Source: Pseudoalteromonas sp. MM1 (GTDB taxonomy: Bacteria; Pseudomonadota; Gammaproteobacteria; Enterobacterales; Alteromonadaceae). From it: 64,000 nucleotides of DNA. Position 1 is the first letter of the stretch; every line of letters starts with the position of its first letter. Location: positions 2,418,001 through 2,482,000 of the forward strand of contig NZ_AP027922.1 of NCBI RefSeq assembly GCF_030296835.1, in the 5' to 3' direction. A program made the translations under genes and the position numbers. Under the pieces are notes generated by a model. That model did not search any database, was not told the origin of the DNA, and was given only the letters and a program-made list of their open reading frames with translations. Of the stretch, positions 19,471 through 28,192 are shown piece by piece.

Positions 19471-20079
19471 ATGGAAAGTAAGGAACAACATTTGATTAGA
19501 CATTATTTAATTTTATTCACTCTTTTTTTGTTTTTAGCGGGCTGCGCCCACCAAATTGACACAAATACAACACTTTACGATGATTGGAAACCACGCTTAG
19601 CGGCTCAAAAAACCTGGCAAGCACAAGGTAAATTAGCATTTATAAGCCCTGATGAGCGCCAATCTGCAAACTTAAATTGGCAACAAGACGAAAAACAAAA
19701 CAACTTAGTGCTTACTACGTTTATTGGTACTCGTATATTGTCGCTTAAACAAACCCGCACTGGTGCGGTACTTGATTACGACGATAAAACATACACAGAT
19801 ACTAACGCCGCGTTGTTGTTAAAACGCTTAACCGGTTTTGATCTGCCAGTTGATAACGCCGATAACTGGTTAAAAGGCACATTAATCTCGCAAACATTAA
19901 AAGTAGACGAACTTGGCCGTGCACAACAAGTTATTTGGTACGATAACAGCAATAAAAAGTGGCAAATAACATATTCAAACTACAAGCAGCAAGGTGGCTT
20001 TTGGGTCCCTGGCAATGTCACGCTAAAACATCAGCAAATTAAAATCAAAATTCAACTCTACAATTGGCAATTTAATTAA
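19471..20079 (+). CDS. lolB: outer-membrane lipoprotein receptor LolB
   Basis: 202 residues from the ATG at 19471, similar to E. coli LolB (207). LolB receives lipoproteins from periplasmic LolA and inserts them into the outer membrane. The N-terminus has a signal peptide ending FLAGC, with the lipidated Cys near position 25. The mature domain has the LolA/LolB-type eleven-stranded half-barrel pattern (WQAQGKLAFISP, SANLNWQQ, LTTFIGTRILSL, WYDNSNKKWQITYSNY). A longer frame beginning at 19411 would overlap hemA and place residues before the signal peptide, so I rejected it. It is followed by ispE after 2 bp. Confidence 0.96.
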   Translation: MESKEQHLIRHYLILFTLFLFLAGCAHQIDTNTTLYDDWKPRLAAQKTWQAQGKLAFISPDERQSANLNWQQDEKQNNLVLTTFIGTRILSLKQTRTGAVLDYDDKTYTDTNAALLLKRLTGFDLPVDNADNWLKGTLISQTLKVDELGRAQQVIWYDNSNKKWQITYSNYKQQGGFWVPGNVTLKHQQIKIKIQLYNWQFN

Positions 20080-20081
20080 GT

Positions 20082-20939
20082 ATGAATACTAAAACAGCTT
20101 TTTCGGTGATTGCACCGGCAAAACTTAACTTATTTTTACACATCAATGCGCGCCGTGATGACGGATATCACGAACTAGAAACCTTATTTACTTTTTTAAA
20201 TTTTGGCGACACATTGGACTTTTCAGCCACCGAGGTGCCCACTATTTTAATAACAGGTGATACTAAAGGCATAGCAGATTGCGATAATCTCATCTATAAA
20301 GCCGCGTTATTGCTTAAAAATCACTGTGGCATTTCTTCAGGTGTAAAAATAAATCTCACTAAACGCCTACCTATGGGTGGCGGTGTCGGGGGCGGTTCGT
20401 CAGACGCAGCCACCACCTTACTTGCACTAAATAAAATGTGGAATACACAACTAAATACCGATGAATTAGCAAACTTAGGCCTGCAATTAGGCGCCGATGT
20501 ACCGGTATTTATTCGTGGTAAAAGCGCCATAGCACACGGTATTGGCGAACAATTGGTTGACGTAGAGCTTGAACAAAAATGGTATTGTGTTGTGCACCCT
20601 AATCAGCATGTAAGTACCGCTAAAATATTCACTCATCCAGATTTAAAACGCGATACGCCAAAAATTTCAGGTGATTGGCGAACCCATAAATTAACCAACG
20701 ATTGTGAGCCTTTAGTTAAAAAGCTCTGCCCCGAGGTTGAAAAAACCCTGCAGTGGTTGCTAAAATACGCCCCGTCGAAGATGACCGGAACAGGTTCATG
20801 TTGTTTTGTCGAATTTGCTAGCCAAGTTCAAGCACAAGATGTACTTGATAACCTCCCCCATACTTGGCAGGGTTTTGTTGCTTCTAGCGCAAATGTCTCA
20901 CCTGCTCATACGGAGCTTGCCGCCATATTCGATCAATGA
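20082..20939 (+). CDS. ispE: 4-diphosphocytidyl-2-C-methyl-D-erythritol kinase IspE
   Basis: 285 residues of a GHMP-superfamily kinase. It phosphorylates CDP-methylerythritol in the MEP pathway to isopentenyl diphosphate. The N-terminus APAKLNLFLHI, the ATP-binding loop PMGGGVGGGSSDAATTLLAL at about 95-114, and QLGADVPVFIRG match the family. The C-terminal motif is KMTGTGSCCFVEF. It is placed between lolB and prs exactly as in E. coli, with a 2-bp gap to lolB, so it is probably translated from the lolB transcript. Confidence 0.98.
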   Translation: MNTKTAFSVIAPAKLNLFLHINARRDDGYHELETLFTFLNFGDTLDFSATEVPTILITGDTKGIADCDNLIYKAALLLKNHCGISSGVKINLTKRLPMGGGVGGGSSDAATTLLALNKMWNTQLNTDELANLGLQLGADVPVFIRGKSAIAHGIGEQLVDVELEQKWYCVVHPNQHVSTAKIFTHPDLKRDTPKISGDWRTHKLTNDCEPLVKKLCPEVEKTLQWLLKYAPSKMTGTGSCCFVEFASQVQAQDVLDNLPHTWQGFVASSANVSPAHTELAAIFDQ

Positions 20940-21029
20940 AGTAACGTACAAGTAATCATAAGTTAACGCGTAGTGGGTTTTACCTATTTACCCGTTAGTC
21001 CAAAAATTCAGTGCCTGAGGAACCCTACC

Positions 21030-21977
21030 GTGCCTGACATGAAGCTCTTCGCTGGTAACGCAACACCTGAGTTAGCTCAAAAAGTTGCAAAACGTTTGTA
21101 TATTGAATTAGGCGATGCTGTTGTTGGCCGTTTTAGTGACGGTGAGATCAGTGTTCAAATAAATGAAAATGTTCGTGGCTCGGATGTTTTTATCTTGCAA
21201 TCAACCTGTGCCCCTACTAACGATAACCTAATGGAACTTATCGTTATGGTTGATGCTCTACGTCGTGCATCAGCAGGTCGTATTACTGCCGTCATTCCTT
21301 ATTTTGGTTATGCACGTCAAGACCGTCGAGTACGTTCTGCGCGCGTTCCAATTACCGCTAAAGTTGTTGCCGATTTCTTATCAAGTGTAGGCGTTGACCG
21401 CGTTCTTACGGTTGACTTACACGCTGAGCAAATCCAAGGCTTCTTTGATGTACCAGTAGATAACGTATTCGGTAGCCCTGTATTACTTGAAGATATGGAA
21501 GAGCGCGAGTTTGAAGACGTTGTTGTAGTATCGCCAGATATTGGTGGTGTAGTACGTGCCCGTGCTATTGCAAAACTACTTCACGACACAGACCTTGCTA
21601 TTATTGATAAACGCCGCCCTCAAGCAAACGTTTCTCAAGTAATGCATATTATTGGTGATGTTGAAGGCCGCGACTGTATTATCGTAGATGATATGATTGA
21701 TACCGGTGGTACTTTATGTAAAGCCGCAGAAGCACTTAAAGAACACGGTGCTAAACGCGTATTTGCCTATGCAACGCACCCTATTTTATCGGGTAAAGCC
21801 GCAGAGAACATTCGTAACTCAGTAATTGATGAAGTGATTGTAACTGACTCAATTCCGTTATCTGATGAATTAAAAGCGCTTGATAAAGTAAAAGTATTGA
21901 CGCTTGCTGACATGTTAGCCGAAACAATTCGTCGCATCAGCAATGAAGAGTCTATTTCAGCGATGTTTGAACACTAA
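21030..21977 (+). CDS. prs: ribose-phosphate pyrophosphokinase (PRPP synthetase)
   Basis: 315 residues from a GTG start, exactly the length of E. coli Prs. It makes phosphoribosyl pyrophosphate from ribose-5-phosphate and ATP for nucleotide, histidine, tryptophan and NAD synthesis. The N-terminus [19 protein letters not shown], the [13 protein letters not shown] site and the PRPP-binding signature [17 protein letters not shown] are all present. The GTG at 21030 has TGAGGAA eight bases upstream. The same frame opens earlier (20973), but that gives a non-conserved extension. Its own terminator follows, so the lolB-ispE-prs unit ends here. Confidence 0.98.
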   Translation: MPDMKLFAGNATPELAQKVAKRLYIELGDAVVGRFSDGEISVQINENVRGSDVFILQSTCAPTNDNLMELIVMVDALRRASAGRITAVIPYFGYARQDRRVRSARVPITAKVVADFLSSVGVDRVLTVDLHAEQIQGFFDVPVDNVFGSPVLLEDMEEREFEDVVVVSPDIGGVVRARAIAKLLHDTDLAIIDKRRPQANVSQVMHIIGDVEGRDCIIVDDMIDTGGTLCKAAEALKEHGAKRVFAYATHPILSGKAAENIRNSVIDEVIVTDSIPLSDELKALDKVKVLTLADMLAETIRRISNEESISAMFEH

Positions 21978-22001
21978 AATCACACATCTGCTTGAACATA
22001 T

Positions 22002-22024
22002 AAGCGCCTTTTGGCGCTTTTTTT
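22002..22024 (+). terminator. intrinsic terminator of prs
   Basis: Stem AAGCGCC / GGCGCTT with a TTTT loop, followed by a run of T. It begins 24 bp after the prs stop. Confidence 0.92.
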
Positions 22025-22054
22025 GTATGTGTTGTTTATTTTATTGGGGGGTGG

Positions 22055-22063
22055 TGTTATGAT
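22055..22063 (+). promoter_or_regulatory. possible extended -10 promoter of rplY
   Basis: TGTTATGAT: a TATGAT hexamer with the TG extension (TGn), 66 bp upstream of the rplY ATG and after the prs terminator. A TTGTTT at 22032 is 20 bp away, too far for a standard -35, so the extended -10 would have to carry the promoter. Confidence 0.4.
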
Positions 22064-22078
22064 AGCGCGCCTTTTGGG

Positions 22079-22104
22079 TAGGGACCTTGGTCGCAAAGGC
22101 CCTA
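22079..22104 (+). promoter_or_regulatory. rplY leader hairpin, possible L25 autoregulatory site
   Basis: In the presumed 5' leader of rplY, TAGGG-A-CCTT pairs with AAGG-CCCTA to give a 9-bp stem with one bulged A (22084) and a 7-nt loop GGTCGCA. Autogenous control of rplY by L25 through its leader has been described in gammaproteobacteria. Whether this hairpin is that element is inference. Confidence 0.5.
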
Positions 22105-22128
22105 ACACTTTTAATTATTGGAGACATT

Positions 22129-22743
22129 ATGTCTAACGAAACTTATACTTACAACGCTGAACTTCGCGTAGAAACTGGTACTGGTGCGAGCCGCCGCCTA
22201 CGTCGCGAAGACAAAGTACCTGCTATCCTTTACGGTGCAGATAAAGAAGCGGTATCGCTTACTCTTGCTCATAAAGACATGATCAAAGCACAAGAAAGCG
22301 AAGGTTTTTACACGCACATTCTTACGCTAAATGTTGGCGGCGAGTCTGTTGAAGCTATCTTAAAAGATATCCAACGTCACCCATTCAAGCCAAAAATCAC
22401 TCACCTTGATTTCCAACGTGTAGATGCAACTCACAAACTAGTAACTAAAGTTCCTCTTCACTTCATCGGTGAAGAAGTAGTAACTAAAGCTGGCGCAACG
22501 GTTGTTCACCAGTTAACTGAAGTTGAGATTTCTTGTCTTCCTAAAGCTTTACCAGAATTCGTTGAAGTTAACGTTTCTAAATTAGTAGTTGGTGATTCAG
22601 TTCACATTTCTGACCTTGAGCTTCCTGCAGGCGTTCAGTCTGTTGAGCTAGGTAAAGGCGAAGGCCACGACCTGTCAGTAGTTACTATTAAAGCTAACAA
22701 AGCAGCTCCAGCTGAAGAAGAAGCTTCAGACGCTGCTGAATAA
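22129..22743 (+). CDS. rplY: 50S ribosomal protein bL25, long CTC-type
   Basis: 204 residues from the ATG at 22129, preceded by TTGGAGAC. bL25 binds loop E of 5S rRNA in the large subunit. The N-terminal L25 domain (about 1-95; ELRVETGTGASRRLRREDKVPAILYG, KDIQRHPFKPKITHLDFQRV) is followed by a C-terminal TL5/CTC beta domain (about 100-190), so this is the long form and not the 94-residue E. coli type. The acidic tail AAPAEEEASDAAE is typical of CTC proteins. The frame extends to 22087, but that portion overlaps the leader hairpin and is not conserved. pth follows after 18 bp. Confidence 0.96.
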   Translation: MSNETYTYNAELRVETGTGASRRLRREDKVPAILYGADKEAVSLTLAHKDMIKAQESEGFYTHILTLNVGGESVEAILKDIQRHPFKPKITHLDFQRVDATHKLVTKVPLHFIGEEVVTKAGATVVHQLTEVEISCLPKALPEFVEVNVSKLVVGDSVHISDLELPAGVQSVELGKGEGHDLSVVTIKANKAAPAEEEASDAAE

Positions 22744-22761
22744 TATTTAAGGTCTTGCACC

Positions 22762-23346
22762 TTGAATTCTATTCAAATGCTTGTGGGCCTGGCTAATCCA
22801 GGCCCCGAATACGCAAATACACGCCACAATGCAGGTGCTTGGTTTATTGAAGAACTCGCAGCACGCTACAACTGCACGCTCAAACACGATCCTAAATATC
22901 ACGGCCTAACTGGCAAAGTGATCATCCAAGGCCAAGAATTCAAATTATTGATCCCCACCACCTACATGAACTTAAGTGGTAAAGCGGTCGGTAGTTTAGC
23001 CAATTTTTTCAAAATCCCCGTGGAAAACATACTCGTTGCCCATGACGAAATGGATTTAGACCCAGGCGTTGCCAAACTTAAAAAAGGCGGCGGTCATGGC
23101 GGTCATAATGGCTTAAAAGACATTATTGCAAAAATGGCAAACCAAAAAGATTTTATGCGCTTACGCATAGGTATCGGTCATCCAGGACATCGTGAAATGG
23201 TCACAGGTTGGGTGCTTGGAAAAGCAGCCAAAGAAGACCAAGAAAAAATGGATGCCGCGGTTGATGAAGCAGTTCGTTGTATGGAAATACTTGCAAAAGA
23301 TGGTGTGTTAAAAGCACAAAACAGACTACATTCTTTTAAACCATAA
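22762..23346 (+). CDS. pth: peptidyl-tRNA hydrolase Pth
   Basis: 194 residues when started at TTG 22762, the same length as E. coli Pth. It cleaves peptidyl-tRNA released by ribosome drop-off, recycling tRNA. It carries [20 protein letters not shown] with the catalytic histidine (H in TRHNAG), the segment [20 protein letters not shown], and [15 protein letters not shown] is chosen because AAGG sits nine bases upstream; the next ATG (22777) would remove five residues and lose that spacing. It lies between rplY and ychF, which is the common gammaproteobacterial order. Confidence 0.97.
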   Translation: MNSIQMLVGLANPGPEYANTRHNAGAWFIEELAARYNCTLKHDPKYHGLTGKVIIQGQEFKLLIPTTYMNLSGKAVGSLANFFKIPVENILVAHDEMDLDPGVAKLKKGGGHGGHNGLKDIIAKMANQKDFMRLRIGIGHPGHREMVTGWVLGKAAKEDQEKMDAAVDEAVRCMEILAKDGVLKAQNRLHSFKP

Positions 23347-23379
23347 TCGTTTAAACGAATCTTAACAAGGTATCTTACT

Positions 23380-24471
23380 ATGGGTTTTAAATGTGGCATC
23401 GTTGGCTTGCCTAATGTTGGTAAATCAACGCTTTTTAATGCACTAACTAAAGCGGGTATTGAAGCCGCTAACTTTCCTTTTTGTACCATCGAACCTAACA
23501 CAGGTGTAGTACCGGTACCCGATCCTCGCTTAGACGAGCTAGCAAAGATTGTAAATCCTCAACGCATCCTACCTACCAGTATGGAATTTGTTGATATTGC
23601 TGGTTTAGTAAAAGGCGCATCGAAAGGTGAAGGTTTAGGAAACCAATTTTTAGCAAACATTCGTGAAACGGATGCAATTGGCCATGTAGTTCGCTGTTTT
23701 GAAGACGAAAACGTAATTCACGTTGCAGGCACTATTGACCCTGCTGACGATATTGACGTTATCAATACCGAATTAGTACTTGCCGATATGGACAGTGCTG
23801 ATAAAGCTATTTTCCGTAATGCTAAAAAAGCCAAAGGCGGCGATAAAGACGCTAAAGAGCAAAATGCAGTACTTGAAAAAGTTAAAGCGCATTTAGACGA
23901 AGGCTTAACACTTCGCTCTTTAGAGCTTACTAAAGAAGAAAAAGCAGCTATTAGCTCAATTAACTTCTTAACTATTAAGCCTACCATGTACATTGCTAAC
24001 GTAGCTGAAGATGGCTTTGAAAATAACCCACACCTTGACCGTGTGCGTGCTATTGCAGAGTCTGAAGACGCAGTCGTTATTCCTGTGTGTGCTGCAATCG
24101 AATCTGAGCTTTCTGAACTAGATGAAGAAGACAAGCTTGAATTTATGGCAGACCTAGGTTTAGACGAGCCAGGCCTTAACCGTGTTATTCGCGGTGGTTA
24201 CGAGCTATTGCATTTACAAACCTACTTCACTGCAGGTGTAAAAGAAGTACGCGCGTGGACTATTCCAGTAGGTGCAACTGCACCGCAAGCCGCTGGTAAA
24301 ATTCACACCGACTTTGAACGTGGCTTTATTCGCGCACAAACCATTGCTTATGACGACTACATTGCCTTTAATGGCGAAGGTGGCGCTAAAGAAGCGGGTA
24401 AAATGCGCCAAGAAGGTAAAGAGTACATTGTTAAAGATGGCGATGTAATGAACTTCTTGTTCAACGTATAA
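23380..24471 (+). CDS. ychF: redox-regulated ATPase YchF (OLA1 family)
   Basis: 363 residues, the usual YchF length. This translation-associated P-loop protein prefers ATP over GTP and binds ribosomes. The Walker [10 protein letters not shown] (9-17) is followed by the switch region and [20 protein letters not shown]. The G4 motif is NVAE where GTPases have NKxD, which explains the ATP preference. The C-terminal TGS-like domain includes [13 protein letters not shown] and [19 protein letters not shown] precedes the ATG. A terminator follows. Confidence 0.98.
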   Translation: MGFKCGIVGLPNVGKSTLFNALTKAGIEAANFPFCTIEPNTGVVPVPDPRLDELAKIVNPQRILPTSMEFVDIAGLVKGASKGEGLGNQFLANIRETDAIGHVVRCFEDENVIHVAGTIDPADDIDVINTELVLADMDSADKAIFRNAKKAKGGDKDAKEQNAVLEKVKAHLDEGLTLRSLELTKEEKAAISSINFLTIKPTMYIANVAEDGFENNPHLDRVRAIAESEDAVVIPVCAAIESELSELDEEDKLEFMADLGLDEPGLNRVIRGGYELLHLQTYFTAGVKEVRAWTIPVGATAPQAAGKIHTDFERGFIRAQTIAYDDYIAFNGEGGAKEAGKMRQEGKEYIVKDGDVMNFLFNV

Positions 24472-24494
24472 TTACGCCTAAACAATCTGTTTAT

Positions 24495-24521
24495 AAAAGC
24501 CCGCTTAATGCGGGTTTTTTT
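24495..24521 (+). terminator. intrinsic terminator of ychF
   Basis: Stem CCCGC / GCGGG with a TTAAT loop, preceded by AAAAG and followed by seven T. It begins 24 bp after the ychF stop. Confidence 0.9.
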
Positions 24522-24583
24522 ATGGCTATTAACATGTAAATTTAACCTCAAAAGGTAAGCTGTCTTAATCATTTTGGCTTTTT

Positions 24584-24741
24584 ATACCAATTCGCATAAT
24601 TAAGTGATCTATTTTGAGGATGGATAAACATGTTAGCAGCTAGAAAAATTCGCTTTTTAGTTGTTTAAAAGATAATTTTTTAACTCAGATAGCGACACGT
24701 TAAGGCCCACACAATTAGTAAGTATTATTACGGATTGATAT
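24584..24741 (+). repeat. dispersed palindromic repeat, copy B (forward, diverged)
   Basis: A 158-bp copy running from ATACCAATTCGCATAATTAAG to TTATTACGGATTGATAT. It is the most diverged of the full-size copies, with substitutions in the central hairpin and in the right terminal repeat. It lies directly after the ychF terminator. Confidence 0.85.
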
Positions 24742-25150
24742 TATATTAACGATCTAAGCTAAATACTTTATTTGACATGAGAAATACACATTAATAATTA
24801 GGCAATTGCCCTACTAACTGCCTCTACACTGCGACGCTGCGATTAACGTGTAATATTAAACACAACTAGCACAGGTTATGCCTCTTAAAATGATTGCATC
24901 GCCTGGTTGTTGAGTGTCATAGCTTTATTAAATTGCTTAAATCCTCAATAAACTAGGCTTTAAGACGAATTGATCACAAAATAACTGCTGAAATACACAG
25001 CTGTTTTTATATTAACGGTTTTAAGTTGTTATTACTTAGTGTACTTTGACAGTTGATTTACAGTTAAAAAAACAGCAAATTTATTAAAATTTAGCCTCTT
25101 AGCTTAATTTTCCTGCAAACAAACCGTGTTAAGTGTTTTTTTGCAAAAAA
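24742..25150. other. AT-rich intergenic stretch before the tRNA array
   Basis: About 400 bp with no supported ORF, tRNA or strong hairpin on either strand. The only recognisable signal is the tRNA promoter that begins just after it. Confidence 0.5.
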
Positions 25151-25154
25151 GGTG

Positions 25155-25183
25155 TTGACGGATTTGGGTCATATCAGCATAAT
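25155..25183 (+). promoter_or_regulatory. sigma70 promoter of the tRNA array
   Basis: -35 TTGACG (25155-25160), 17-bp spacer, -10 CATAAT (25178-25183), then a GC-rich discriminator ACGCCCCGC as expected for a stringently controlled stable-RNA promoter. The first tRNA begins 39 bp downstream. Confidence 0.85.
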
Positions 25184-25222
25184 ACGCCCCGCACTCAGCG
25201 ATGAAGTGATAACAAAAGAGAT

Positions 25223-25299
25223 GGCTAAGTAGCTCAGCTGGTTAGAGCACATCACTCATAATGATGGGGTCACAGGTTCAAATCCCGTCTTAGCCACCA
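25223..25299 (+). tRNA. tRNA-Met(CAT), elongator, copy 1
   Basis: 77 nt with encoded CCA. The anticodon loop is CTCATAA within the stem CATCA/TGATG, and the sequence is nearly identical to E. coli metT. The acceptor GGCTAAG pairs with CTTAGCC. Confidence 0.96.
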
Positions 25300-25366
25300 T
25301 TTTTCTTTTGTTGCTCAATGAAGAGTTTAAAATAACTACCTTCCTTTGATTATTCAAAGTGAAAAT

Positions 25367-25451
<85 letters not shown>

Positions 25452-25488
25452 TGTTCTGATATGAACTAAACTATCAATTGTTTTCTGT

Positions 25489-25563
25489 TGGGATATCGCC
25501 AAGCGGTAAGGCACCAGGTTTTGATCCTGGCATTCCCAGGTTCAAATCCTGGTATCCCAGCCA
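25489..25563 (+). tRNA. tRNA-Gln(TTG), copy 1
   Basis: 75 nt with encoded CCA. The anticodon stem-loop is CCAGG-TTTTGAT-CCTGG. The acceptor TGGGATA pairs with TATCCCA, the weak first pair usual for tRNA-Gln. Confidence 0.96.
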
Positions 25564-25568
25564 ACAAT

Positions 25569-25645
25569 GGCTAAGTAGCTCAGCTGGTTAGAGCACATCA
25601 CTCATAATGATGGGGTCACAGGTTCAAATCCCGTCTTAGCCACCA
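25569..25645 (+). tRNA. tRNA-Met(CAT), elongator, copy 2
   Basis: Identical over its length to the first tRNA-Met of the array. It starts only 5 bp after tRNA-Gln copy 1. Confidence 0.96.
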
Positions 25646-25736
25646 TTTCTTTTTTTGAAGTGGCTCTGCAAGAGTTAAAATTGCAGCTCAATGAAGAGTT
25701 TAAAATAACTACCAGTGTTTATTAAACACAAAAAAT

Positions 25737-25821
<85 letters not shown>

Positions 25822-25861
25822 TGTTCTCGATAAGAACTAAAATTATCAATTAATTCTTTGT

Positions 25862-25936
25862 TGGGATATCGCCAAGCGGTAAGGCACCAGGTTTTGATCC
25901 TGGCATTCCCAGGTTCAAATCCTGGTATCCCAGCCA
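25862..25936 (+). tRNA. tRNA-Gln(TTG), copy 2
   Basis: 75 nt, identical to copy 1, with the TTTTGAT anticodon loop. Confidence 0.96.
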
Positions 25937-26004
25937 ACTTCTTCTACCAAAGAAACGTTGCATAAAGAATTGCTCTGTTAAGAGTTTAAATATAAACGAT
26001 GTAT

Positions 26005-26089
<85 letters not shown>

Positions 26090-26129
26090 TGTTCTCGATA
26101 AGAACTAAAATAATCAGCTAATTCTTTGT

Positions 26130-26204
26130 TGGGATATCGCCAAGCGGTAAGGCACCAGGTTTTGATCCTGGCATTCCCAGGTTCAAATCCTGGTATCCCA
26201 GCCA
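26130..26204 (+). tRNA. tRNA-Gln(TTG), copy 3
   Basis: 75 nt, identical to the other tRNA-Gln copies. The spacer before it nearly repeats the one before copy 2. Confidence 0.96.
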
Positions 26205-26244
26205 ATTTCTTATACCAAAGAAATTGCTATAAAGAATAAGAACT

Positions 26245-26329
<85 letters not shown>

Positions 26330-26368
26330 TGTTCTTATCTAGAACTAAAACTATTCCAAATTTAGCGT

Positions 26369-26443
26369 TGGGATATCGCCAAGCGGTAAGGCACCAGGTT
26401 TTGATCCTGGCATTCCCAGGTTCAAATCCTGGTATCCCAGCCA
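26369..26443 (+). tRNA. tRNA-Gln(TTG), copy 4
   Basis: 75 nt and the last gene of the array. Its CCA ends 4 bp before the stop codon of the convergent GGDEF/EAL gene, and no terminator hairpin is visible between them. Confidence 0.96.
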
Positions 26444-26447
26444 ATTT

Positions 26448-28043
26448 CTATATTATCCTATACTCTTCCTCATTCGCATATTTGTGTATAAACTCATTAA
26501 TGTTTACTGGCTTGCTAAAATAATATCCTTGCAAATAATCACAATTCATTAGCGTTAATGTTTGTTTAAGATCGTTATCTTCTATTCCCTCTGCCACCAC
26601 CTTACAATTAAGTCGTGTTGCTAAAAACAATGTCGATTCAACAATCGCGTAATCAGCTATTTGAGTTAGCATGTCTTTTATAAATGATTGATCTATTTTT
26701 ATTTGGCTTATTGGTAATTCTCGCAGTAATACCAAAGAAGAAAAACCAGTACCAAAATCATCTACACTAAATTCAAACCCTCGGCTATTTAGCTTTTGCA
26801 TCATGGTGCGCGCGGCTTCAAGGTTTGTCATCATGGCGCATTCGGTTATTTCAAAAATAATTGCATCGCTTAACGTTGGGTCATGCTTTACAAGTTCTTC
26901 AACAAACTCATAAAACTCCGGGCTTTCTAAATCTTTAGTAGAAAGGTTTACATGCAACGAACCTACAAACCCAGCTGCTTTTAACACCTTTAAATGTTTT
27001 ATTGTTTCTAGTAACACCCATTTAGAAATATTTAATATCAACCCACTTTGCTCGGCAATGCCAATAAATACCTCTGGGCTAATAAAAGAGCCATCACTTT
27101 GTGGCCAGCGTATTAATGCCTCTGCACCATGTACTTCATCGGCTTTGGCATCAAAAATAGGTTGCAAGTAAAGCTCAAATTCGTGGTTTTTAATAGCCTG
27201 CTTAATACGTGTGGTCATATTTGAAAGCTCATTTGCTCGGGTGCTCAGCGCCTCAAAGTAATGTACATAAAGTTGCTGTGTGTCTTTAGCTTCATGTAAT
27301 GCTAAGTCTGCTTGCTTTAATAGCTCATTGGCATGTGACGAGTGATTCGCAAAGGTTGTTATTCCCACAGTCACGTGTACACGTAAGCTATGTTCGTAAA
27401 TATGAAAAGGGTGCTTGGTTGACTTTTTTATTGCCTCAATACATAAATCAATTGCATCATTGGCTGAGTTATCAACAATAAGGGCAAATTCATCGCCGCC
27501 CAAACGGTAAAGCTTGGCTATTCCCACAATATTATGGCTAAGAGTTTTTGAAAAAATGCTTAACAGCATATCCCCTACTTTATTACCGTATGAGTCATTA
27601 AACGATTTAAAGCGGTTTAAATCTATGAGCATTAAATAAAAAGAAGGTTCGTACTTAACTTGTTTGTTAAGCACCTGAAAAAACTTTTTTCGATTAGGGA
27701 GGCCGGTTAAGCTGTCGTTTTCGGCAAGGGTACGTTGTCGCTTTGCAAAGCGGTCTATTTTTAAAATACTGTTATAACTAAGCTGAATAACTAAATAAAC
27801 AAAAGCACCGCCACCAAATAAAATAAGCGATACGCTCATAGCAATAAATCCGGCTAAATCGTTATTTACAAAATAATAAAGTACATACCAATAACCCACT
27901 ATAAAGCTAAAAATAAGCGCCAGTAGCAAAATCCACGAAACACGGTTAGTTTTTTTACAAATTTTTATTGTAGGCACAATACTCAGCGTAAGCAGTAAAG
28001 TGCCGAGAATGAGTATAAAAATAAAAAAATTATCCACAAACAC
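26448..28043 (-). CDS. membrane GGDEF-EAL cyclic-di-GMP protein
   Basis: 531 residues. The N-terminus has three to four hydrophobic segments (about 5-95) and no recognisable sensor domain. It is followed by a GGDEF domain (about 110-265; RLGGDEFALI) and an EAL domain (about 280-525; GAEALIRWP, EITECAMM, DDFGTGFSSL, KIDQSFI). Both catalytic motifs are intact. The RxxD inhibitory site five residues upstream of GGDEF is absent (GIAK), so product inhibition is not expected. It is wedged between the tRNA array and ubiF, which are neighbours in E. coli, suggesting later insertion. Its 3' end is 4 bp from the last tRNA. Confidence 0.93.
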   Translation of the reverse strand: MFVDNFFIFILILGTLLLTLSIVPTIKICKKTNRVSWILLLALIFSFIVGYWYVLYYFVNNDLAGFIAMSVSLILFGGGAFVYLVIQLSYNSILKIDRFAKRQRTLAENDSLTGLPNRKKFFQVLNKQVKYEPSFYLMLIDLNRFKSFNDSYGNKVGDMLLSIFSKTLSHNIVGIAKLYRLGGDEFALIVDNSANDAIDLCIEAIKKSTKHPFHIYEHSLRVHVTVGITTFANHSSHANELLKQADLALHEAKDTQQLYVHYFEALSTRANELSNMTTRIKQAIKNHEFELYLQPIFDAKADEVHGAEALIRWPQSDGSFISPEVFIGIAEQSGLILNISKWVLLETIKHLKVLKAAGFVGSLHVNLSTKDLESPEFYEFVEELVKHDPTLSDAIIFEITECAMMTNLEAARTMMQKLNSRGFEFSVDDFGTGFSSLVLLRELPISQIKIDQSFIKDMLTQIADYAIVESTLFLATRLNCKVVAEGIEDNDLKQTLTLMNCDYLQGYYFSKPVNINEFIHKYANEEEYRII

Positions 28044-28192
28044 ACAACTTTTAATTGGTTAGTAGTTTGAGTATGGCAAAAAAATGCAATAACGGAATAA
28101 ATTAATAGTGACAACAATACAGGTGCCGAAGCGGCATAAGAAAGGGAGTGATTGGCTGTACATTAATAATTTAGCCAATCACTTAAGCGGAT

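Noticed and set aside
20973..21029. N-terminal extension of prs, and similar extensions of lolB, rplY, ybeY and the gcvA-adjacent hydrolase
   Set aside because: The extensions are not family-like, overlap neighbouring genes or leader elements, and lie upstream of better ribosome sites.
25223..25299. CAT-anticodon tRNA as tRNA-Ile2 (lysidine type)
   Set aside because: The body matches elongator tRNA-Met (E. coli metT) and differs from tRNA-Ile2. The array context Met-Leu-Gln agrees.
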